From contig JAJUBI010000005.1 of assembly GCA_022419385.1 (NCBI GenBank), forward strand, positions 3,100,001 through 3,164,000: a stretch of 64,000 nt of DNA, given 5' to 3'. Made by a program: the position numbers and the translations under genes. Origin of the DNA: Paraconiothyrium sp. Pb-2020. Taxonomy: Eukaryota > Ascomycota > Dothideomycetes > Pleosporales > Didymosphaeriaceae. Below, piece after piece: positions 24,419-35,066 of this stretch; the first letter of the stretch is position 1; every line of letters begins with the position of its first letter. The notes beneath the pieces are model-generated. The model worked only from the letters and a program-made list of their open reading frames with translations. It did no database searches and was not told the DNA's origin.

Positions 24419-24786
24419 GACTTGTGTCACGGGTCGCGAATTCTTCCGTGCCCGTGCGTACCTAACCTCGATTTCCTGAGAAAACACGCCAACGGTTGAA
24501 ACGGGCCGCAGATGCCACCTGTCCAACTTGAACCTACAAATATACAATTAGTCGTCCCCCAACGCGTGAGGTGGCACATAAGGGTGAACTCCAATAGATT
24601 TGCACATGAGGTAGGCGAAGGAGTTCAATCTGGGGACCGGCAGTTCCACAAAGAATCGTGGCACAGTAGCAGTTTTCAAATCTAAATCGCATATCAGATC
24701 CCGAGAGATTGCAAGTTTTAAAGTGTCCCGAACTCCATGCTAAAGATGCGTCAAGAAAGCCCAGAGCTAGTTTCCGATGCCCTTCC

Positions 24787-27215
24787 TCAGGCTCCATAGT
24801 TTTGGCTGTTACTGACAGGCATATACCCCCCCGCCACATGTCCATGGCCTGTCACGGGAGGTGGACTGACAAGTGGCGGACTGATCAACGGCTCCATCGG
24901 GTAGCCTCCATGATCCGCGCCATAGTATTCTGTACTTGCATGTGCCGCGTGTTTGGTAAGTGGTTGCGTATCCTCGCTTTCGCCGTGCATGCTCCAAGCC
25001 GCGGACTTGCGGTGATCAAGCAAGACTGGGGCATGATGTGCATGGCCCGATGCGTGCGTAGCGTGTTCTTGCGCCTCGCCGTCACCGTGCTCGTGATGAC
25101 CGTGCTCCTCGTACTCTTTGGCATACGGCTGGCCGCTCTTGAGCAGATGCCAGTTGCAGAAAACAGCGCTCAGCTTGTCGAAGCAAAGGACAAGGAAAAT
25201 GAGGCTGAGGCAAACCGGCAGGACAGCAGGCGAGCCGAGAAACTGGTATAGACCGACTTCATTGGAGATCATAGCGCAGAGGATAGCTCCAATGACAAGG
25301 CTCATGATGCGCGAGCCGATGGAAACGAAGTCAAAGAGATCGTGACGGTGGCGGCGGATCAGGAGTAGGAAGACGATGGAACAGGCCATCAGGATGCAAA
25401 ATGAGACCCAGTAGTACAGATATACCAGCTTCCAGCTCTTGATGGCAATCTCTGCTGCGGTGTGCTTGTCGAGTTTGTCCGCTGGTAGCTTCATTCCGAG
25501 ACCGACGTACACACCGTTGAACATGTCTATACTCATATTATAGAATTGTGTGGGTATTGAATTGCTGTTGATGTATTCAGTTGCGTTCTGCTGGGAGCAT
25601 ATGTCTGTCGTGTTGCCGATTTGCCATATGGTCTCTTCGGTTATTTTTTGAAATTCTTGCGTTTCAGTCTTGCTTGTGAAATAAAAATAGTCAAGCAGCT
25701 CAACGAGCTTGTCCCGAAGCTTCGCGCCATCTAGGTTCTCGGTGAGGCAGTACTTGTCAATAGACGCATCGATCTTGATCCAATTCTTGATAACGTAACG
25801 GGCTAGGGCGACTTGCTGGCTACCTTCCACGACTCCAACGAGAGCGAGCTGGAAAGGGAAATGTAGGACAGACCAAACTTGTTGACGTATAGTTCCGTAG
25901 TGCCCGTGGGGGAAATTATCGAAGTAAAGCGCCCTGCCAAACCCGAAGGTACGCAGTCAGTGTATGTCTCAAAGAAGTAGGGATGATACATTGCGTCGCT
26001 CGTGCTTCAATTAGGCGAAGAAAAGATTCTTTTCTTGTGCTGTAAGTATACAAAGATGGCATTTTCTTCGCTTGACTGAAAGAAGGCATTCGCTTTGTAC
26101 TGAGGGGGACTTGCCATATTAAGACCTGCCGAATGTAAGCGATTGCACGGATAACTTGCATGTCATTGACATGTGACGAACGGGCTTACCAAAACTGCAA
26201 TGATGCACATGATGAGAAAGCAGCCCTCAACGTCTAGGCCATACTTTCCCATCAACCGTGAGACGGTTTTCGTCACACCAATGGCACCCTCCCCAATGAC
26301 GATCAAAGTCAACAAACTCATGCGCTCCATCAAGTGCGTCTTCTTGAAGCTCAACATTCTCCACACAGACGAGATGGTGATGACTGCGGCAGCTTCAACG
26401 ACCATGACTACATACCAAACAACGTACACGCCTCGATGTGATTCGTCTCCTTCTCTGAAGGCGGGCGTCATGGCAGCGAAGGCGCCGGCGGCAACCAAAT
26501 ACAGAGAGATCATGAGGCCCATTGGGAGGAACAGCTTGGAAAACTTGGCTCGTACGAGGTAGAACTGCATTGTCAATCTTCATCCTAGCCAGGAGAGACG
26601 GAAAACATACGAGAACAACGACATGCTGGATGGCCAACAGGGCTCTGCTAAGGACGAGCGTGTAGCAAAGAATACGGAAGTTCTGCAAATCTTGTCAGGC
26701 TATGGTGGCAAGATGCAATGCAACAGACTCACAGTATTGCTTGCCTTCTTACCGCCGTGCGCGCCTTTGCCTGGATTGAAGGACGAGCCTACCAAGGCCA
26801 GTCCTCCAAAAACAATGAACTGCACCGTCTTGCAAAAACGCTCATATAACGAGTCTCTGGCGAAGCGCACATCGTGAAGGGTGACCTGGAACCAGGACGA
26901 CCACAGGATGCCGAAGAATCCGACGTAGGCAATCAGATAATCGCCGTCTGTGATGGAGTGGTAGGTGGTGAATGTTGCGAGATTGGCGACGAAGAACAGA
27001 TCGAAGAAGAGTTCGACGGTGTTCGCTTCGTGGCGCTGGGAGAATACAAGATGCTCGTGATCGGCGCCGGCGAGAGGGTCCTCGATCCAGGGCACGGTCT
27101 TGTGCAGGCGCTTGAGATGCTTTTCCTTGTCGCTATTGGACGTCAGTGAATGGCATGGCACCTCCTCGGGCGGGACGTACACATCTCTCTTGTGACCGTG
27201 GAATGACCAGCCCAT
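24787..27215 (-). CDS. LtrA-family (low temperature requirement A) membrane protein
   Basis: Multi-pass membrane protein of unknown biochemical role. Minus-strand exons: 27215-27181, 27132-26733, 26682-26611, 26564-26190, 26125-26115 and 25933-24787 (679 aa). Four introns are GT-AG (48, 50, 46 and 64 nt). The fifth (25934-26114, 181 nt) starts GCAAGT, a GC-AG intron, after an 11-nt exon coding VLIW. The frame closes exactly and gives LIVIGEGAIGVTKTV ... IAVL-VLIW-ALYFDNFPHGHYG, a continuous LtrA pattern. Other family marks: ANTVELFFDLFFVANLATFT and FPFQLALVGVVEGSQQ. The C-terminal tail is hydrophilic and His-rich (HGHHEHGDGEAQEHATHASG). The first intron is a multiple of three without stops, so its removal rests on good signals (GTACGT, CACTGAC, AATAG) only. 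Confidence 0.85.
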
Positions 27216-27998
27216 GGTGAAGCAAGCGCTCGCAACGCAGCCCCCGACAACAGACAGTGGTTTGCGAGCTCCTTTTGCGCGAAGCTGACAGGCCCAGCCC
27301 GAGACGGGGCCGGCGCGCCCTTTTAACGATGCTCCTCGACAGTGCGGCTTCGAGGCAGGCCATGTTTTTTTAGATGGCGCTCGCAGGCAGCCCCCGGGGA
27401 CGGCCAATGGGACGGTGCCGCGCCGCCGCCGCTGCCCTGTGCTGCCCGCACTTATATACATGCGTGTTGAGGCTGGCGGGCCAAGAGCATCGAAGCTTTG
27501 GGCGCCCAGGCCCCGGCGCGGCCAGGCTGAGGGAGAAGGCTGACGCTCTTTTGCCAGACATGGACACCAGCGGAGAGGATCAATTGATCGTGGGGGCCAA
27601 GTAAGCAGCGGGCATATACGCCCGACCGAGTCTTTTGCGACATGCACTCGTATCATGCACCTTTGGCAACATTGTCCATCATGCACTGCTGTTTACAACA
27701 CTCTGCAACTCTACCATGGCGCAGCTGTGGAGCTGGGAGGCTGAGCCCACGCCCATGACCTGTCCTCGGAACGAGATGCGAGCCAGCCAACAATTTCGGA
27801 GCTTCAACACTGAGCTTGCGCATTTGTGCAACTGTCTATTACGTTCCTCGTCGTGGTTATCAACATCCGTAGCATCAAGTATCAACAGAATCGTACCGCC
27901 CGTATCCTACATGCCCTTCCGAAGAGCTGATGCTGTAGGAATCAGTGGCGCTCAATATAAACGTAACAAGGCAAATATTGCACTGTGAGGCCTTGCAA
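27216..27998. other. Intergenic: upstream of LtrA gene, 3' flank of MFS gene
   Basis: 27300-27540 is GC-rich with a TATATAAG on the minus strand, probably the LtrA promoter. Open frames are short and unconvincing. Confidence 0.5.
27451..27458 (-). promoter_or_regulatory. Candidate TATA box of the LtrA gene
   Basis: TATATAAG on the minus strand in GC-rich surroundings, 236 bases before the start codon at 27215. Plausible for a gene with a long leader; not tested. Confidence 0.35.
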
Positions 27999-29807
27999 TC
28001 ACTTGCGGATCAATCCACTCCGCTCGTTGGTATGCTCTTCTTCTTCGTCCCCAATATCTTCCTCCTCATCCTCATCATCGTCCTCGGAACTCCACCCATC
28101 CGCTTCTAGACCACTCCCGCGAATGCCAAAACTGAGAAGAAAGCCGATCAACGAGACACCGGCAAAGATGCCAAACGCCAACGCCTCGCCTTTTGGTTGG
28201 ATCTTGGTCGCCGCAGTGAAGAGGGACCCTGAGATGAATGGGCCAGCTGCGCGCCCAGCTGCCGAAAGCGTTTGAGCGAGGCCGTTCAGCGTACCGAGCA
28301 CATTGTGATTGGGTGCAGAGTTTGTTATCTATGCTCGCGTTAGCAACACCATCATCTACCCCCGCAATGTCCCTTACCAAGAGTAGCGCAGATGTCAATC
28401 CACCGACACTTGCTACCGTCTTGATCACCAGTATCACTCCAAGCTCCGCCCAAAGCCAACCGGCTCCGGTCCCGAGACCTTGGAAAGGATTACTCTCTTT
28501 GTACCCAACCCATGGCATGAGTATGAACGCAACGACAAAGGCCGCCAAACTGACTCGGTAAGTGACTTTGTTGCCTATCCTCTCTCTGAGCTTGCCGTAG
28601 ACACCAATCTGAAACAGTATCGTGATAACGCCCGCGAACGCTAATGAGAGTCCGACGCCCTCAATGTTGAGGCCCCGACCTGTAGGCTCTTCCTCTTCTG
28701 CGAAGATTGGGTATAATGAATTGTACGATATATTGGCAAGCTGGAAGATGAAGTACGTGACGAGCAACAGGATGGTATCGCGGTTCAAGACTTCCTTCTT
28801 GGTGAGCACCTCGCCGATGACTCGGGAAATAAGGCTGGAGACGAGTCATCCGAATCAACATCAGGCTCTTCCTCTTCGTCCTCTTCCCGGAGACCATCCA
28901 GATGAGTGTTGTGGTGTCGGTTTCTATGTTTCCGCATGAACCGCTTGATGTACGTGGGCCGCGTCGAACTTGTGAACTGCCACAACCATGAGAATAAGCT
29001 CCCAACCCGCTTTCCTAATGGCGGAAGGTGTTTCGCTTCTTCCAAGCTTTCTTCCAAGAAGCCCATGCAGATAACAAGATCGATAGCCAGCACAGCGGCG
29101 GCAAAGAGATTAGGGAAAATGTACGGGTACGGATTCGGCCGATCTTTGTGGAATGGATGGTGCTCCGTAACCAACACACCACCTACAATAGGGCCTGTGA
29201 TGGCGCCAAGACCGTATACGACCGGTAGATAGGTGAAAGCCCTGGACTGGTTGCTGCGGTCTGTTATCTCACCTAGGCAGGTTGATACTACGCCTGCATT
29301 GCCATTGAAAAGACCCATGCAGACCTGCACCAGTATCGCGTGCCACAGCGTGCGACAGAAACCAAACGCTACGAAGCACAGGAGCGTCAAGAAGGTGCCC
29401 ATTATTATGACGGGCTTTCGTCCGATGCGGTCCGACAGCCAGCCCCAGAAGAAGTTTGTCGCAAACTGGGCAAGCGCAAACGACGAGGCGATCAAGCCCA
29501 CGTACAAGCCTGCCTGGCCGTCCTTCACTTCGGGGAACGATTTCGCCATCTCAGGAAGGTATGGGCTTATCGAGTTGAGGGCGGTCTGTTCGGCGAGAGC
29601 GATGACGGCCAGAACAGCGAGCTGCCGGGTTGGTAGCGGGGATTCATGATGGCTGTCATCCGAGTCGGAGCCGTAGCTTTGGTTGCCCGATGGCGAGGCT
29701 TGAGAGCCTAATGGGCGGCCGCGAGTGCTGGGTGCTCTTATGGGGAACGTTTGATAATGCAGCGTCGACGACTTGCGCGTGTCGATTCCAGGACGAGTGC
29801 GGCCCAT
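27999..29807 (-). CDS. Major facilitator superfamily transporter (ZIFL/Ycr023c-like)
   Basis: Twelve-helix transporter, substrate unknown. Minus-strand exons: 29807-28860, 28809-28378 and 28328-27999 (569 aa). The second intron (28329-28377, 49 nt; GTAAGG, GCTAAC, CATAG) joins SALLL to ITNSAPNHNVLGTLNGLA, a conserved MFS stretch. The first (28810-28859, 50 nt) has weaker signals (GTTGAT, GGCGAG) but lies in the acidic central loop and is in phase: REEDEEEEPD then VLTKKEVLNRDTILLLVTYF. Motif A is present between helices 2 and 3 (GWLSDRIGRKPVI). The soluble N-terminus is ~60 residues; the C-terminus is very acidic (SSEDDDEDEEEDIGDEEEE). The pattern matches a fungal branch related to yeast Ycr023c and plant ZIFL carriers, so a vacuolar or plasma-membrane efflux role is possible. 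Confidence 0.9.
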
Positions 29808-30667
29808 GGCGGCCGTGTGGATGGTGGAGAGCGTCGGTACTGAGCAGCAGCAAGTCTACCTCGTCGAGGCCGCCTTTTCGGTGCCAGAGCGTGCTTGCAT
29901 CGGGGCACGGCAAGAAAAGGCAGTGAAAGTGGTGCAGGGTTTGCGCAGAGATGGGAAAGTGAGAAATCCAGGCTGACGGATGCAAAAGTGCACCATCACG
30001 CGGGATCTGTGTCGTCATCCCGCTAATCGCAGGTACGCGTCTTGGCAAAGCGCGTACGCTTCCGAGGCCATCTGCACAACATGCTATCTATCCGTCGCAC
30101 GTTTAGAGATGACGTTTCTGCCATCTAGTCCTACGCGAAATCTCGAGCAAGACGAAGGGTCCTTCACAAGGTACTGCTAGATCGGTTCCGTGAGCATGCT
30201 CAGCAAGGGCAAGGACAGACCGCCACAAGTGCCCGACTTGCCACACAGCTTTCAGATGGTTTATATTTCAAAGGACGCGTGACGACGGCTTTCCGACCGT
30301 CTAAGTGCACCACCTAGCAACAAGTACGACGTGCTTCCAAGAACGTGGGTGTCCGGGATACAGCATCAGGTCAGTACTTGGAATGTTCAGAGTGGCTCAA
30401 ATGACCACACCCGACTTGTAGATGCTTCGTGTAGACAAGTTATGGCTGGCCTTCGATTTCACACCATCAGATGTGTATTCACCATCAACGTTTTTGGTTT
30501 GCTTAGTCATATCGTCGGCCCGCTCTTCCCCGGCTCTCTCTTGGCTTCGCGAGCAGGGTGTCACTCCATCCGCCATTGCGCTCTAAAACTTTCGTCGATA
30601 CTGGACTGGACGTTCGCTATCGTCCTAAGATTTCTCAACACCCATCTTACCACCTCGCCAAGTCATC
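29808..30667. other. Intergenic, divergent promoters
   Basis: Upstream of the MFS gene (-) and the F-box-like gene (+). Short frames only; nothing recognised. Confidence 0.55.
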
Positions 30668-32553
30668 ATGTCTGGGGAGAATTGCATATGCAGCCTGCCA
30701 GACGAGTTGTTGCTCAAAGTCGTGCAGTACATCCCACCCCTACAGTCAGATCCAAACAAAAACCCTCGCCTATCGTGGGGTGTACAGAGACTTCCTCTCT
30801 CGGATTATCGCTCTATATCCTTAGTGTGTCGACGTCTGAATCGAGTAGTAACTGGTGTGATGTATGCTCACTATGACCACGAGTCCGACTACGTTTCATC
30901 GGCGTTGTTCATCAGAACGCTTGTTCAAAATCCAATGCTGGCACAGAATTTGAAGAGTCTGAAAGAAATCGGGCCGGCTGTGAGCGACACGGGGATCCCG
31001 AAAGTGGAACCATACAAGCGCTCAGCTCCCAGTGTCGAGTATCTCTGCGCCGCAGTCCAGCAGTTTTACCAACCAGGCCCACACAATCTCGTACAAAACA
31101 TGCAGAATAGTCTGACCAGCGGAAGTAGTAAATCTGTACTCGAATTCTTCCAAAGTGGAGAGGATACGGTCCATGGCCTTGAGACTGCACTGATCCTTGC
31201 ATTGGCTCCGAATATTCGGACTGTAGCGTTCAGTCACGGATCCAGGTCAGCCCAAGATCATGATATATCCCATGATCAAAACTCCTGGGTCAGACGGGCG
31301 AAACCGTTTGGTCTGAGGATAATGATCCGCGGAAATCGAGGTTTCCCCAGCAGCAACACGCATCATTTCAAATATCTCCGAAAATTGAAAGTCAATATGT
31401 CCGGTATGGAGTTCTACGGAATTTCTGGAACCCTCCGACTGCCATCTCTGGTTGACCTTATCCTGTGCAAACACGACAGACAACTCCGTCGGGCTACCGT
31501 CGACCTACCAGATGATCTGGACTTGGATTGGATCTGCCCTGCAAAAGAGTCTAGAGTCCGGACAATACGCCTTGATGATATGGATATACACCACTTATAT
31601 TTGGTGAAGCTGATTCAATCGTGTCAGCACTTGGAGGCGTTCGCATTTAGGAGTGTTTCGGACTGGGACAAACCACCTCTTGATTATTCACTATTCTTTC
31701 GCGAACTTCAAGAGCACCATCCCGAGCTACAGTCCCTGAACACAACTAATTTTCGTCATCTTCATGACCTTTATAATCCCAACGATGTTCCGACTCGGAT
31801 CGGGTCTCTCAGTGGCTTCCGGAACTTGACGTACCTAGCCGCCCCGCTTGAATTGCTAGTCAGTAAGTACAAATAGGCCATGGTAAACCATATTCACCAG
31901 ATTAATATAGACAGGTCCCTCGTACTCTGACCAGAGCCTCTATCTCGGCAATCTGCTTCCGCGAAGTCTTAAGACTTGCGTGCTCAGCAAAGGAGAAGCA
32001 CTATGTGGCATCTCTAGCCCCCCTCTAGATGGAAGGTTCGACAGAGTACTTTGCGACAAGCATATACAAAGCATAGTGGATGCCTGCCAGAATGGCCGTT
32101 TTCAACTTCAAGCATTCGGAATCCACTACACGACCGACTTTCGCTACGCAGGTGTTCCAGGCGGATATGCAAATACCAGCAAAGACTTGGCGCGCATGGA
32201 AGACGTACACTTTGACTTCTTCAAATTCACTCGCGACTTCACAAATTGCCATGTACACTTTGACTACGTGATCAAGGTCAATCACGACGGCTCATATGGT
32301 AGGAGAAATTGCGCGGTGCTGTTGTATCTACTGACCTAGAGATGTAGAAGCTCATGAGCGGTTGATTTCCGTGCGTAGGATCAACGGCGATGCCGTAGCG
32401 GACGAATACTCCTATCATCTGAATTCCACGTTCGACTCTGTGCCGAATTACGAATTGAGAGGCTTTGGGCATCCTCGTTTCCTGAATACGGAGGGCGAGG
32501 AGTGGAAAGTACACCGGAAGAAGATACCATATGAGTTTCGAAAGGAGGTTTGA
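30668..32553 (+). CDS. F-box-like protein
   Basis: Probable substrate adaptor of an SCF ubiquitin ligase. Exons: 30668-31862, 31915-32298 and 32342-32553 (596 aa). Introns are 52 nt (GTAAGT...AGACAG) and 43 nt (GTAGGA, ACTGAC, TAGAG). The N-terminus CSLPDELLLKVVQYIPPL followed by ISLVCRRLNRVV (to about residue 60) is an F-box pattern. The rest has loose leucine-rich segments (LRKLKVNMSGMEFYGI, RTIRLDDMDIHHLYLVKLI) as in the many fungal F-box proteins of unknown target. The final exon reads in frame to a basic tail (EWKVHRKKIPYEFRKEV). Such genes are variable among related fungi. The second intron's acceptor (GAG) is unusual; the nearby TAG would bring an immediate stop. Confidence 0.75.
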
Positions 32554-33013
32554 AACATAGAAGTTTATTCATTGGTATTATCCATTCGACTCCCGCTATC
32601 TTGGTTTATTGTGTTGCGTGCACTCCTACTACGGACCTCTTCGACATCTTCTGAGTCTAGGGTGGAACACAATGCTGGTCATCAATGATTGTCAGGTCTT
32701 CTAGAAGACTCACAACTGTGTCATTGTTTCTGAATTACTCGTCATTAGGAGCGATACAGAACTTAAACCTCGGACATGCCATTCTTATACTCACCCGTAC
32801 AGATATAGAATGTCCAACTTTTGCTTTCCCGAAAGCCCTAGAAGGCATTATGCATAGTGCGTCAAGTTTCGAGCAAGAAGATATGTCCACCGGTATATCC
32901 GAATCTCTTGTCTAATACCTCCTTCTATCTATTCCGTTCCACGCTCCACGTCGCACGTCCACGGGTCGTTCGCGGTCACACAGCTGCCGAAATGTGAGCG
33001 CTTTGCCCATAGC
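32554..33013. other. Intergenic
   Basis: 3' flanks of two convergent genes. Nothing recognised. Confidence 0.55.
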
Positions 33014-33232
33014 TCAAGGCCGGCTTGCCATCGTACCATGAGGGTTCCATCTAATCACTTTCGGTGCAGGCACCGACGGCGCTCCAGGATCGGTCTTCGT
33101 CAATTCTACGTCGCCTCTTGGTGTTTTCCGCTTCGCCGTCACTGAGTAGATGATACCGGCGATGCAAGCGAGTAGAATAACGCCCAGTGGGACACCAATA
33201 CCTATCGAGGCTGCAGTCGTAAGCTTGGTCAT
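33014..33232 (-). CDS. Possible small one-pass membrane protein (72 aa)
   Basis: Reads MTKLTTAASIGIGVPLGVIL and on into ACIAGIIYSVTA, one strong transmembrane helix (residues 7-32). A basic patch (KRKTPRGD) and a short Pro-rich tail (PGAPSVPAPKVIRW) follow. The layout, Gly/Ile-rich helix then basic stop-transfer, resembles the C-terminal end of fungal cell-surface sensors (Skg6/WSC type). It could be the last exon of a larger gene: a GCGCAG acceptor-like site lies just upstream of the ATG at 33232, but I found no upstream ectodomain. The frame is open further 5' (to 33343). Confidence 0.4.
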   Translation of the reverse strand: MTKLTTAASIGIGVPLGVILLACIAGIIYSVTAKRKTPRGDVELTKTDPGAPSVPAPKVIRWNPHGTMASRP

Positions 33233-33280
33233 GGTGTATTCGATGATATCTGCGCAAGTGTATGGTAGATGATCGTGGGT

Positions 33281-33296
33281 GTCGCGTCGCGTCGCG
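33281..33296. repeat. GTCGC tandem repeat, three units
   Basis: Three GTCGC units plus one base, just upstream of the small membrane protein frame. Short, function unknown. Confidence 0.6.
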
Positions 33297-34922
33297 TGCT
33301 CGCCGCCTTGTTTTGAAGCGGGAGATTCTGCGAATCGGCGCACGATGGAGCCAGAAGAGTCTCTGCGTTGTTTTTAAAGTTCCGACGGCTTGACTGACAG
33401 TAGTACGCAGGTTCGTGGCGAGATGATGACCGGGCTCCTAGAAAACGTCGTGTGACTGCCCTTGCATCCGTTGATCGTTCAGTCCTATAACACCCTTCTT
33501 GGTCTCGATGTCGACCAATATATATGCGAAGTTACCATGAACAACGAGTGACAAGGCTTCGAGGCTGTACAGGTGACCGTAGCACCTACGTACTATATGC
33601 TCCACGGAGCATAGCAACCTCAATTTGCCTGAGCTAAATTGAAACACTAAAAGGAAGCGGCACAGCCGAGGCTAATCCGTCCATTCGGTGTGTGATCATT
33701 TCCTCAGTATCGTACTCGTGCATTACTCCCTTAACCGAATCACCTTCCCATCTAGGCCTGGCTGATCGCTTGTACAGTGAGCTTATCGTGATGGAAGCTT
33801 TCGAGCTGCCTTGTCGAGCAACCGCCCTTTTGTCAGGCCCCAAGCGCATGATAGAGCTCGACTTGAGGCTAAGACATGGCGCGTACTTGCTGTCTTTAGA
33901 TCCTAGAAGGTAGACGGGTTGAAGTAGAACTTATTAAAACTCTATGGAAAAACCATGCATGTGAGGCTGAGGCAGCGCCAACACTACGAGGATCTCATTT
34001 TCTATGAGGAAAGGGCCAGAAAGCTCCGCTTCGACACTGCACACCACAACTACAACATTATAGATCAGTGCCTTTGTTTTTGTTACGTTGAGTTGGGGCG
34101 AACCGCTAGCGTATAATCCTTCAAAAGACCCTCATGGAGAGCCCATATTACGTAAACGGTCTCATCCTTGAGACTGTTGCAATTCCGACCTCTCTTACTT
34201 CACCCAAAGTCCTAAAAACTCAAGTATCAACTGCCTTAACTACTATTATAGGACAGTTGTAAGCTGTCAAAGTTACTTCTAGATCCGTGTCCATAAGTGC
34301 GCTGAGAAACAGGAAGAACCTTGGAAATCAATGAATGCTCGGATGATCACAAGACTATCGATGAAAACTTTCTTAAAAAAAAAACAAAGAACGACCGGCG
34401 ACTCATAGCTGAACGCTAGAGAGGATTGTATATGTATGCAGCAGTGGAGACGATTGTGCGCGCTAAAGCTCAGCCGAGGCGTGCGTTTCAGATCAGCCTC
34501 AAACCTTGTTCGTCTCTTCTATTATACTTGAGACGTGTAACGACTGAGGGTGCTAAAGCATGACCCCGATAGTCAATTCGCGACCAGATCATGTTATCAA
34601 TATCACCATAAACACCAGTCGGGGAGGGGTTGAAAACTTGCTAGAAAAGAGAGTCGCCGAAGCAGATGGTCAATTGAGAACGGAATTACATACCATACCA
34701 GCCAGAACTGCAGCGAATCTCAGAACAATCATGAAGGCTACTGATATTCGCCCCACCATCCCGTCAGCTACAACAGATCGGTCCAGATCCCGGCTTGTCG
34801 TGTCGCGCTCTGGAACACAGCGTTTCCGACTTGCCCATACCTCATGCAAACCATTATTGCATCTTAAGATCTCTGCCTTGCAACATACATGACTTGCGTT
34901 TGCTTTTACATTAAACCTTAGC

Positions 34923-34942
34923 CTCACCCGCACTCACCCGCA
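34923..34942. repeat. 10-base tandem repeat
   Basis: CTCACCCGCA occurs twice, then CTCA again, about 125 bases upstream of the protease-like gene. Confidence 0.6.
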
Positions 34943-35066
34943 CTCATCAAACATGAGCCGACCGTAGACACTCCCTACAGGATAAAAACATCACCGTCTG
35001 TTAGCAGCAGCAGCTTTCGACCAACCCGCTTGGCTTTATACTTAGAGTCCTGGGGTCGCACCGACG

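Larger units (their letters stand above)
24253..24786. other. Intergenic: promoter of the secreted protein gene and 3' flank of the LtrA gene
   Basis: Contains a TATA box (24337-24344, minus strand) and a 14-base tandem repeat (24391-24418). No coding signal. Confidence 0.6.
33233..35066. other. Intergenic
   Basis: 1.8 kb without a supportable gene. Holds a GTCGC repeat (33281-33296), an A-run near 34374 and a short tandem repeat at 34923. The right end is the promoter of the protease-like gene (TTTATAC at 35035-35041). Confidence 0.5.

Noticed and set aside
24709..25251. 180-codon plus-strand frame
   Set aside because: Shadow of the LtrA coding exon on the other strand.
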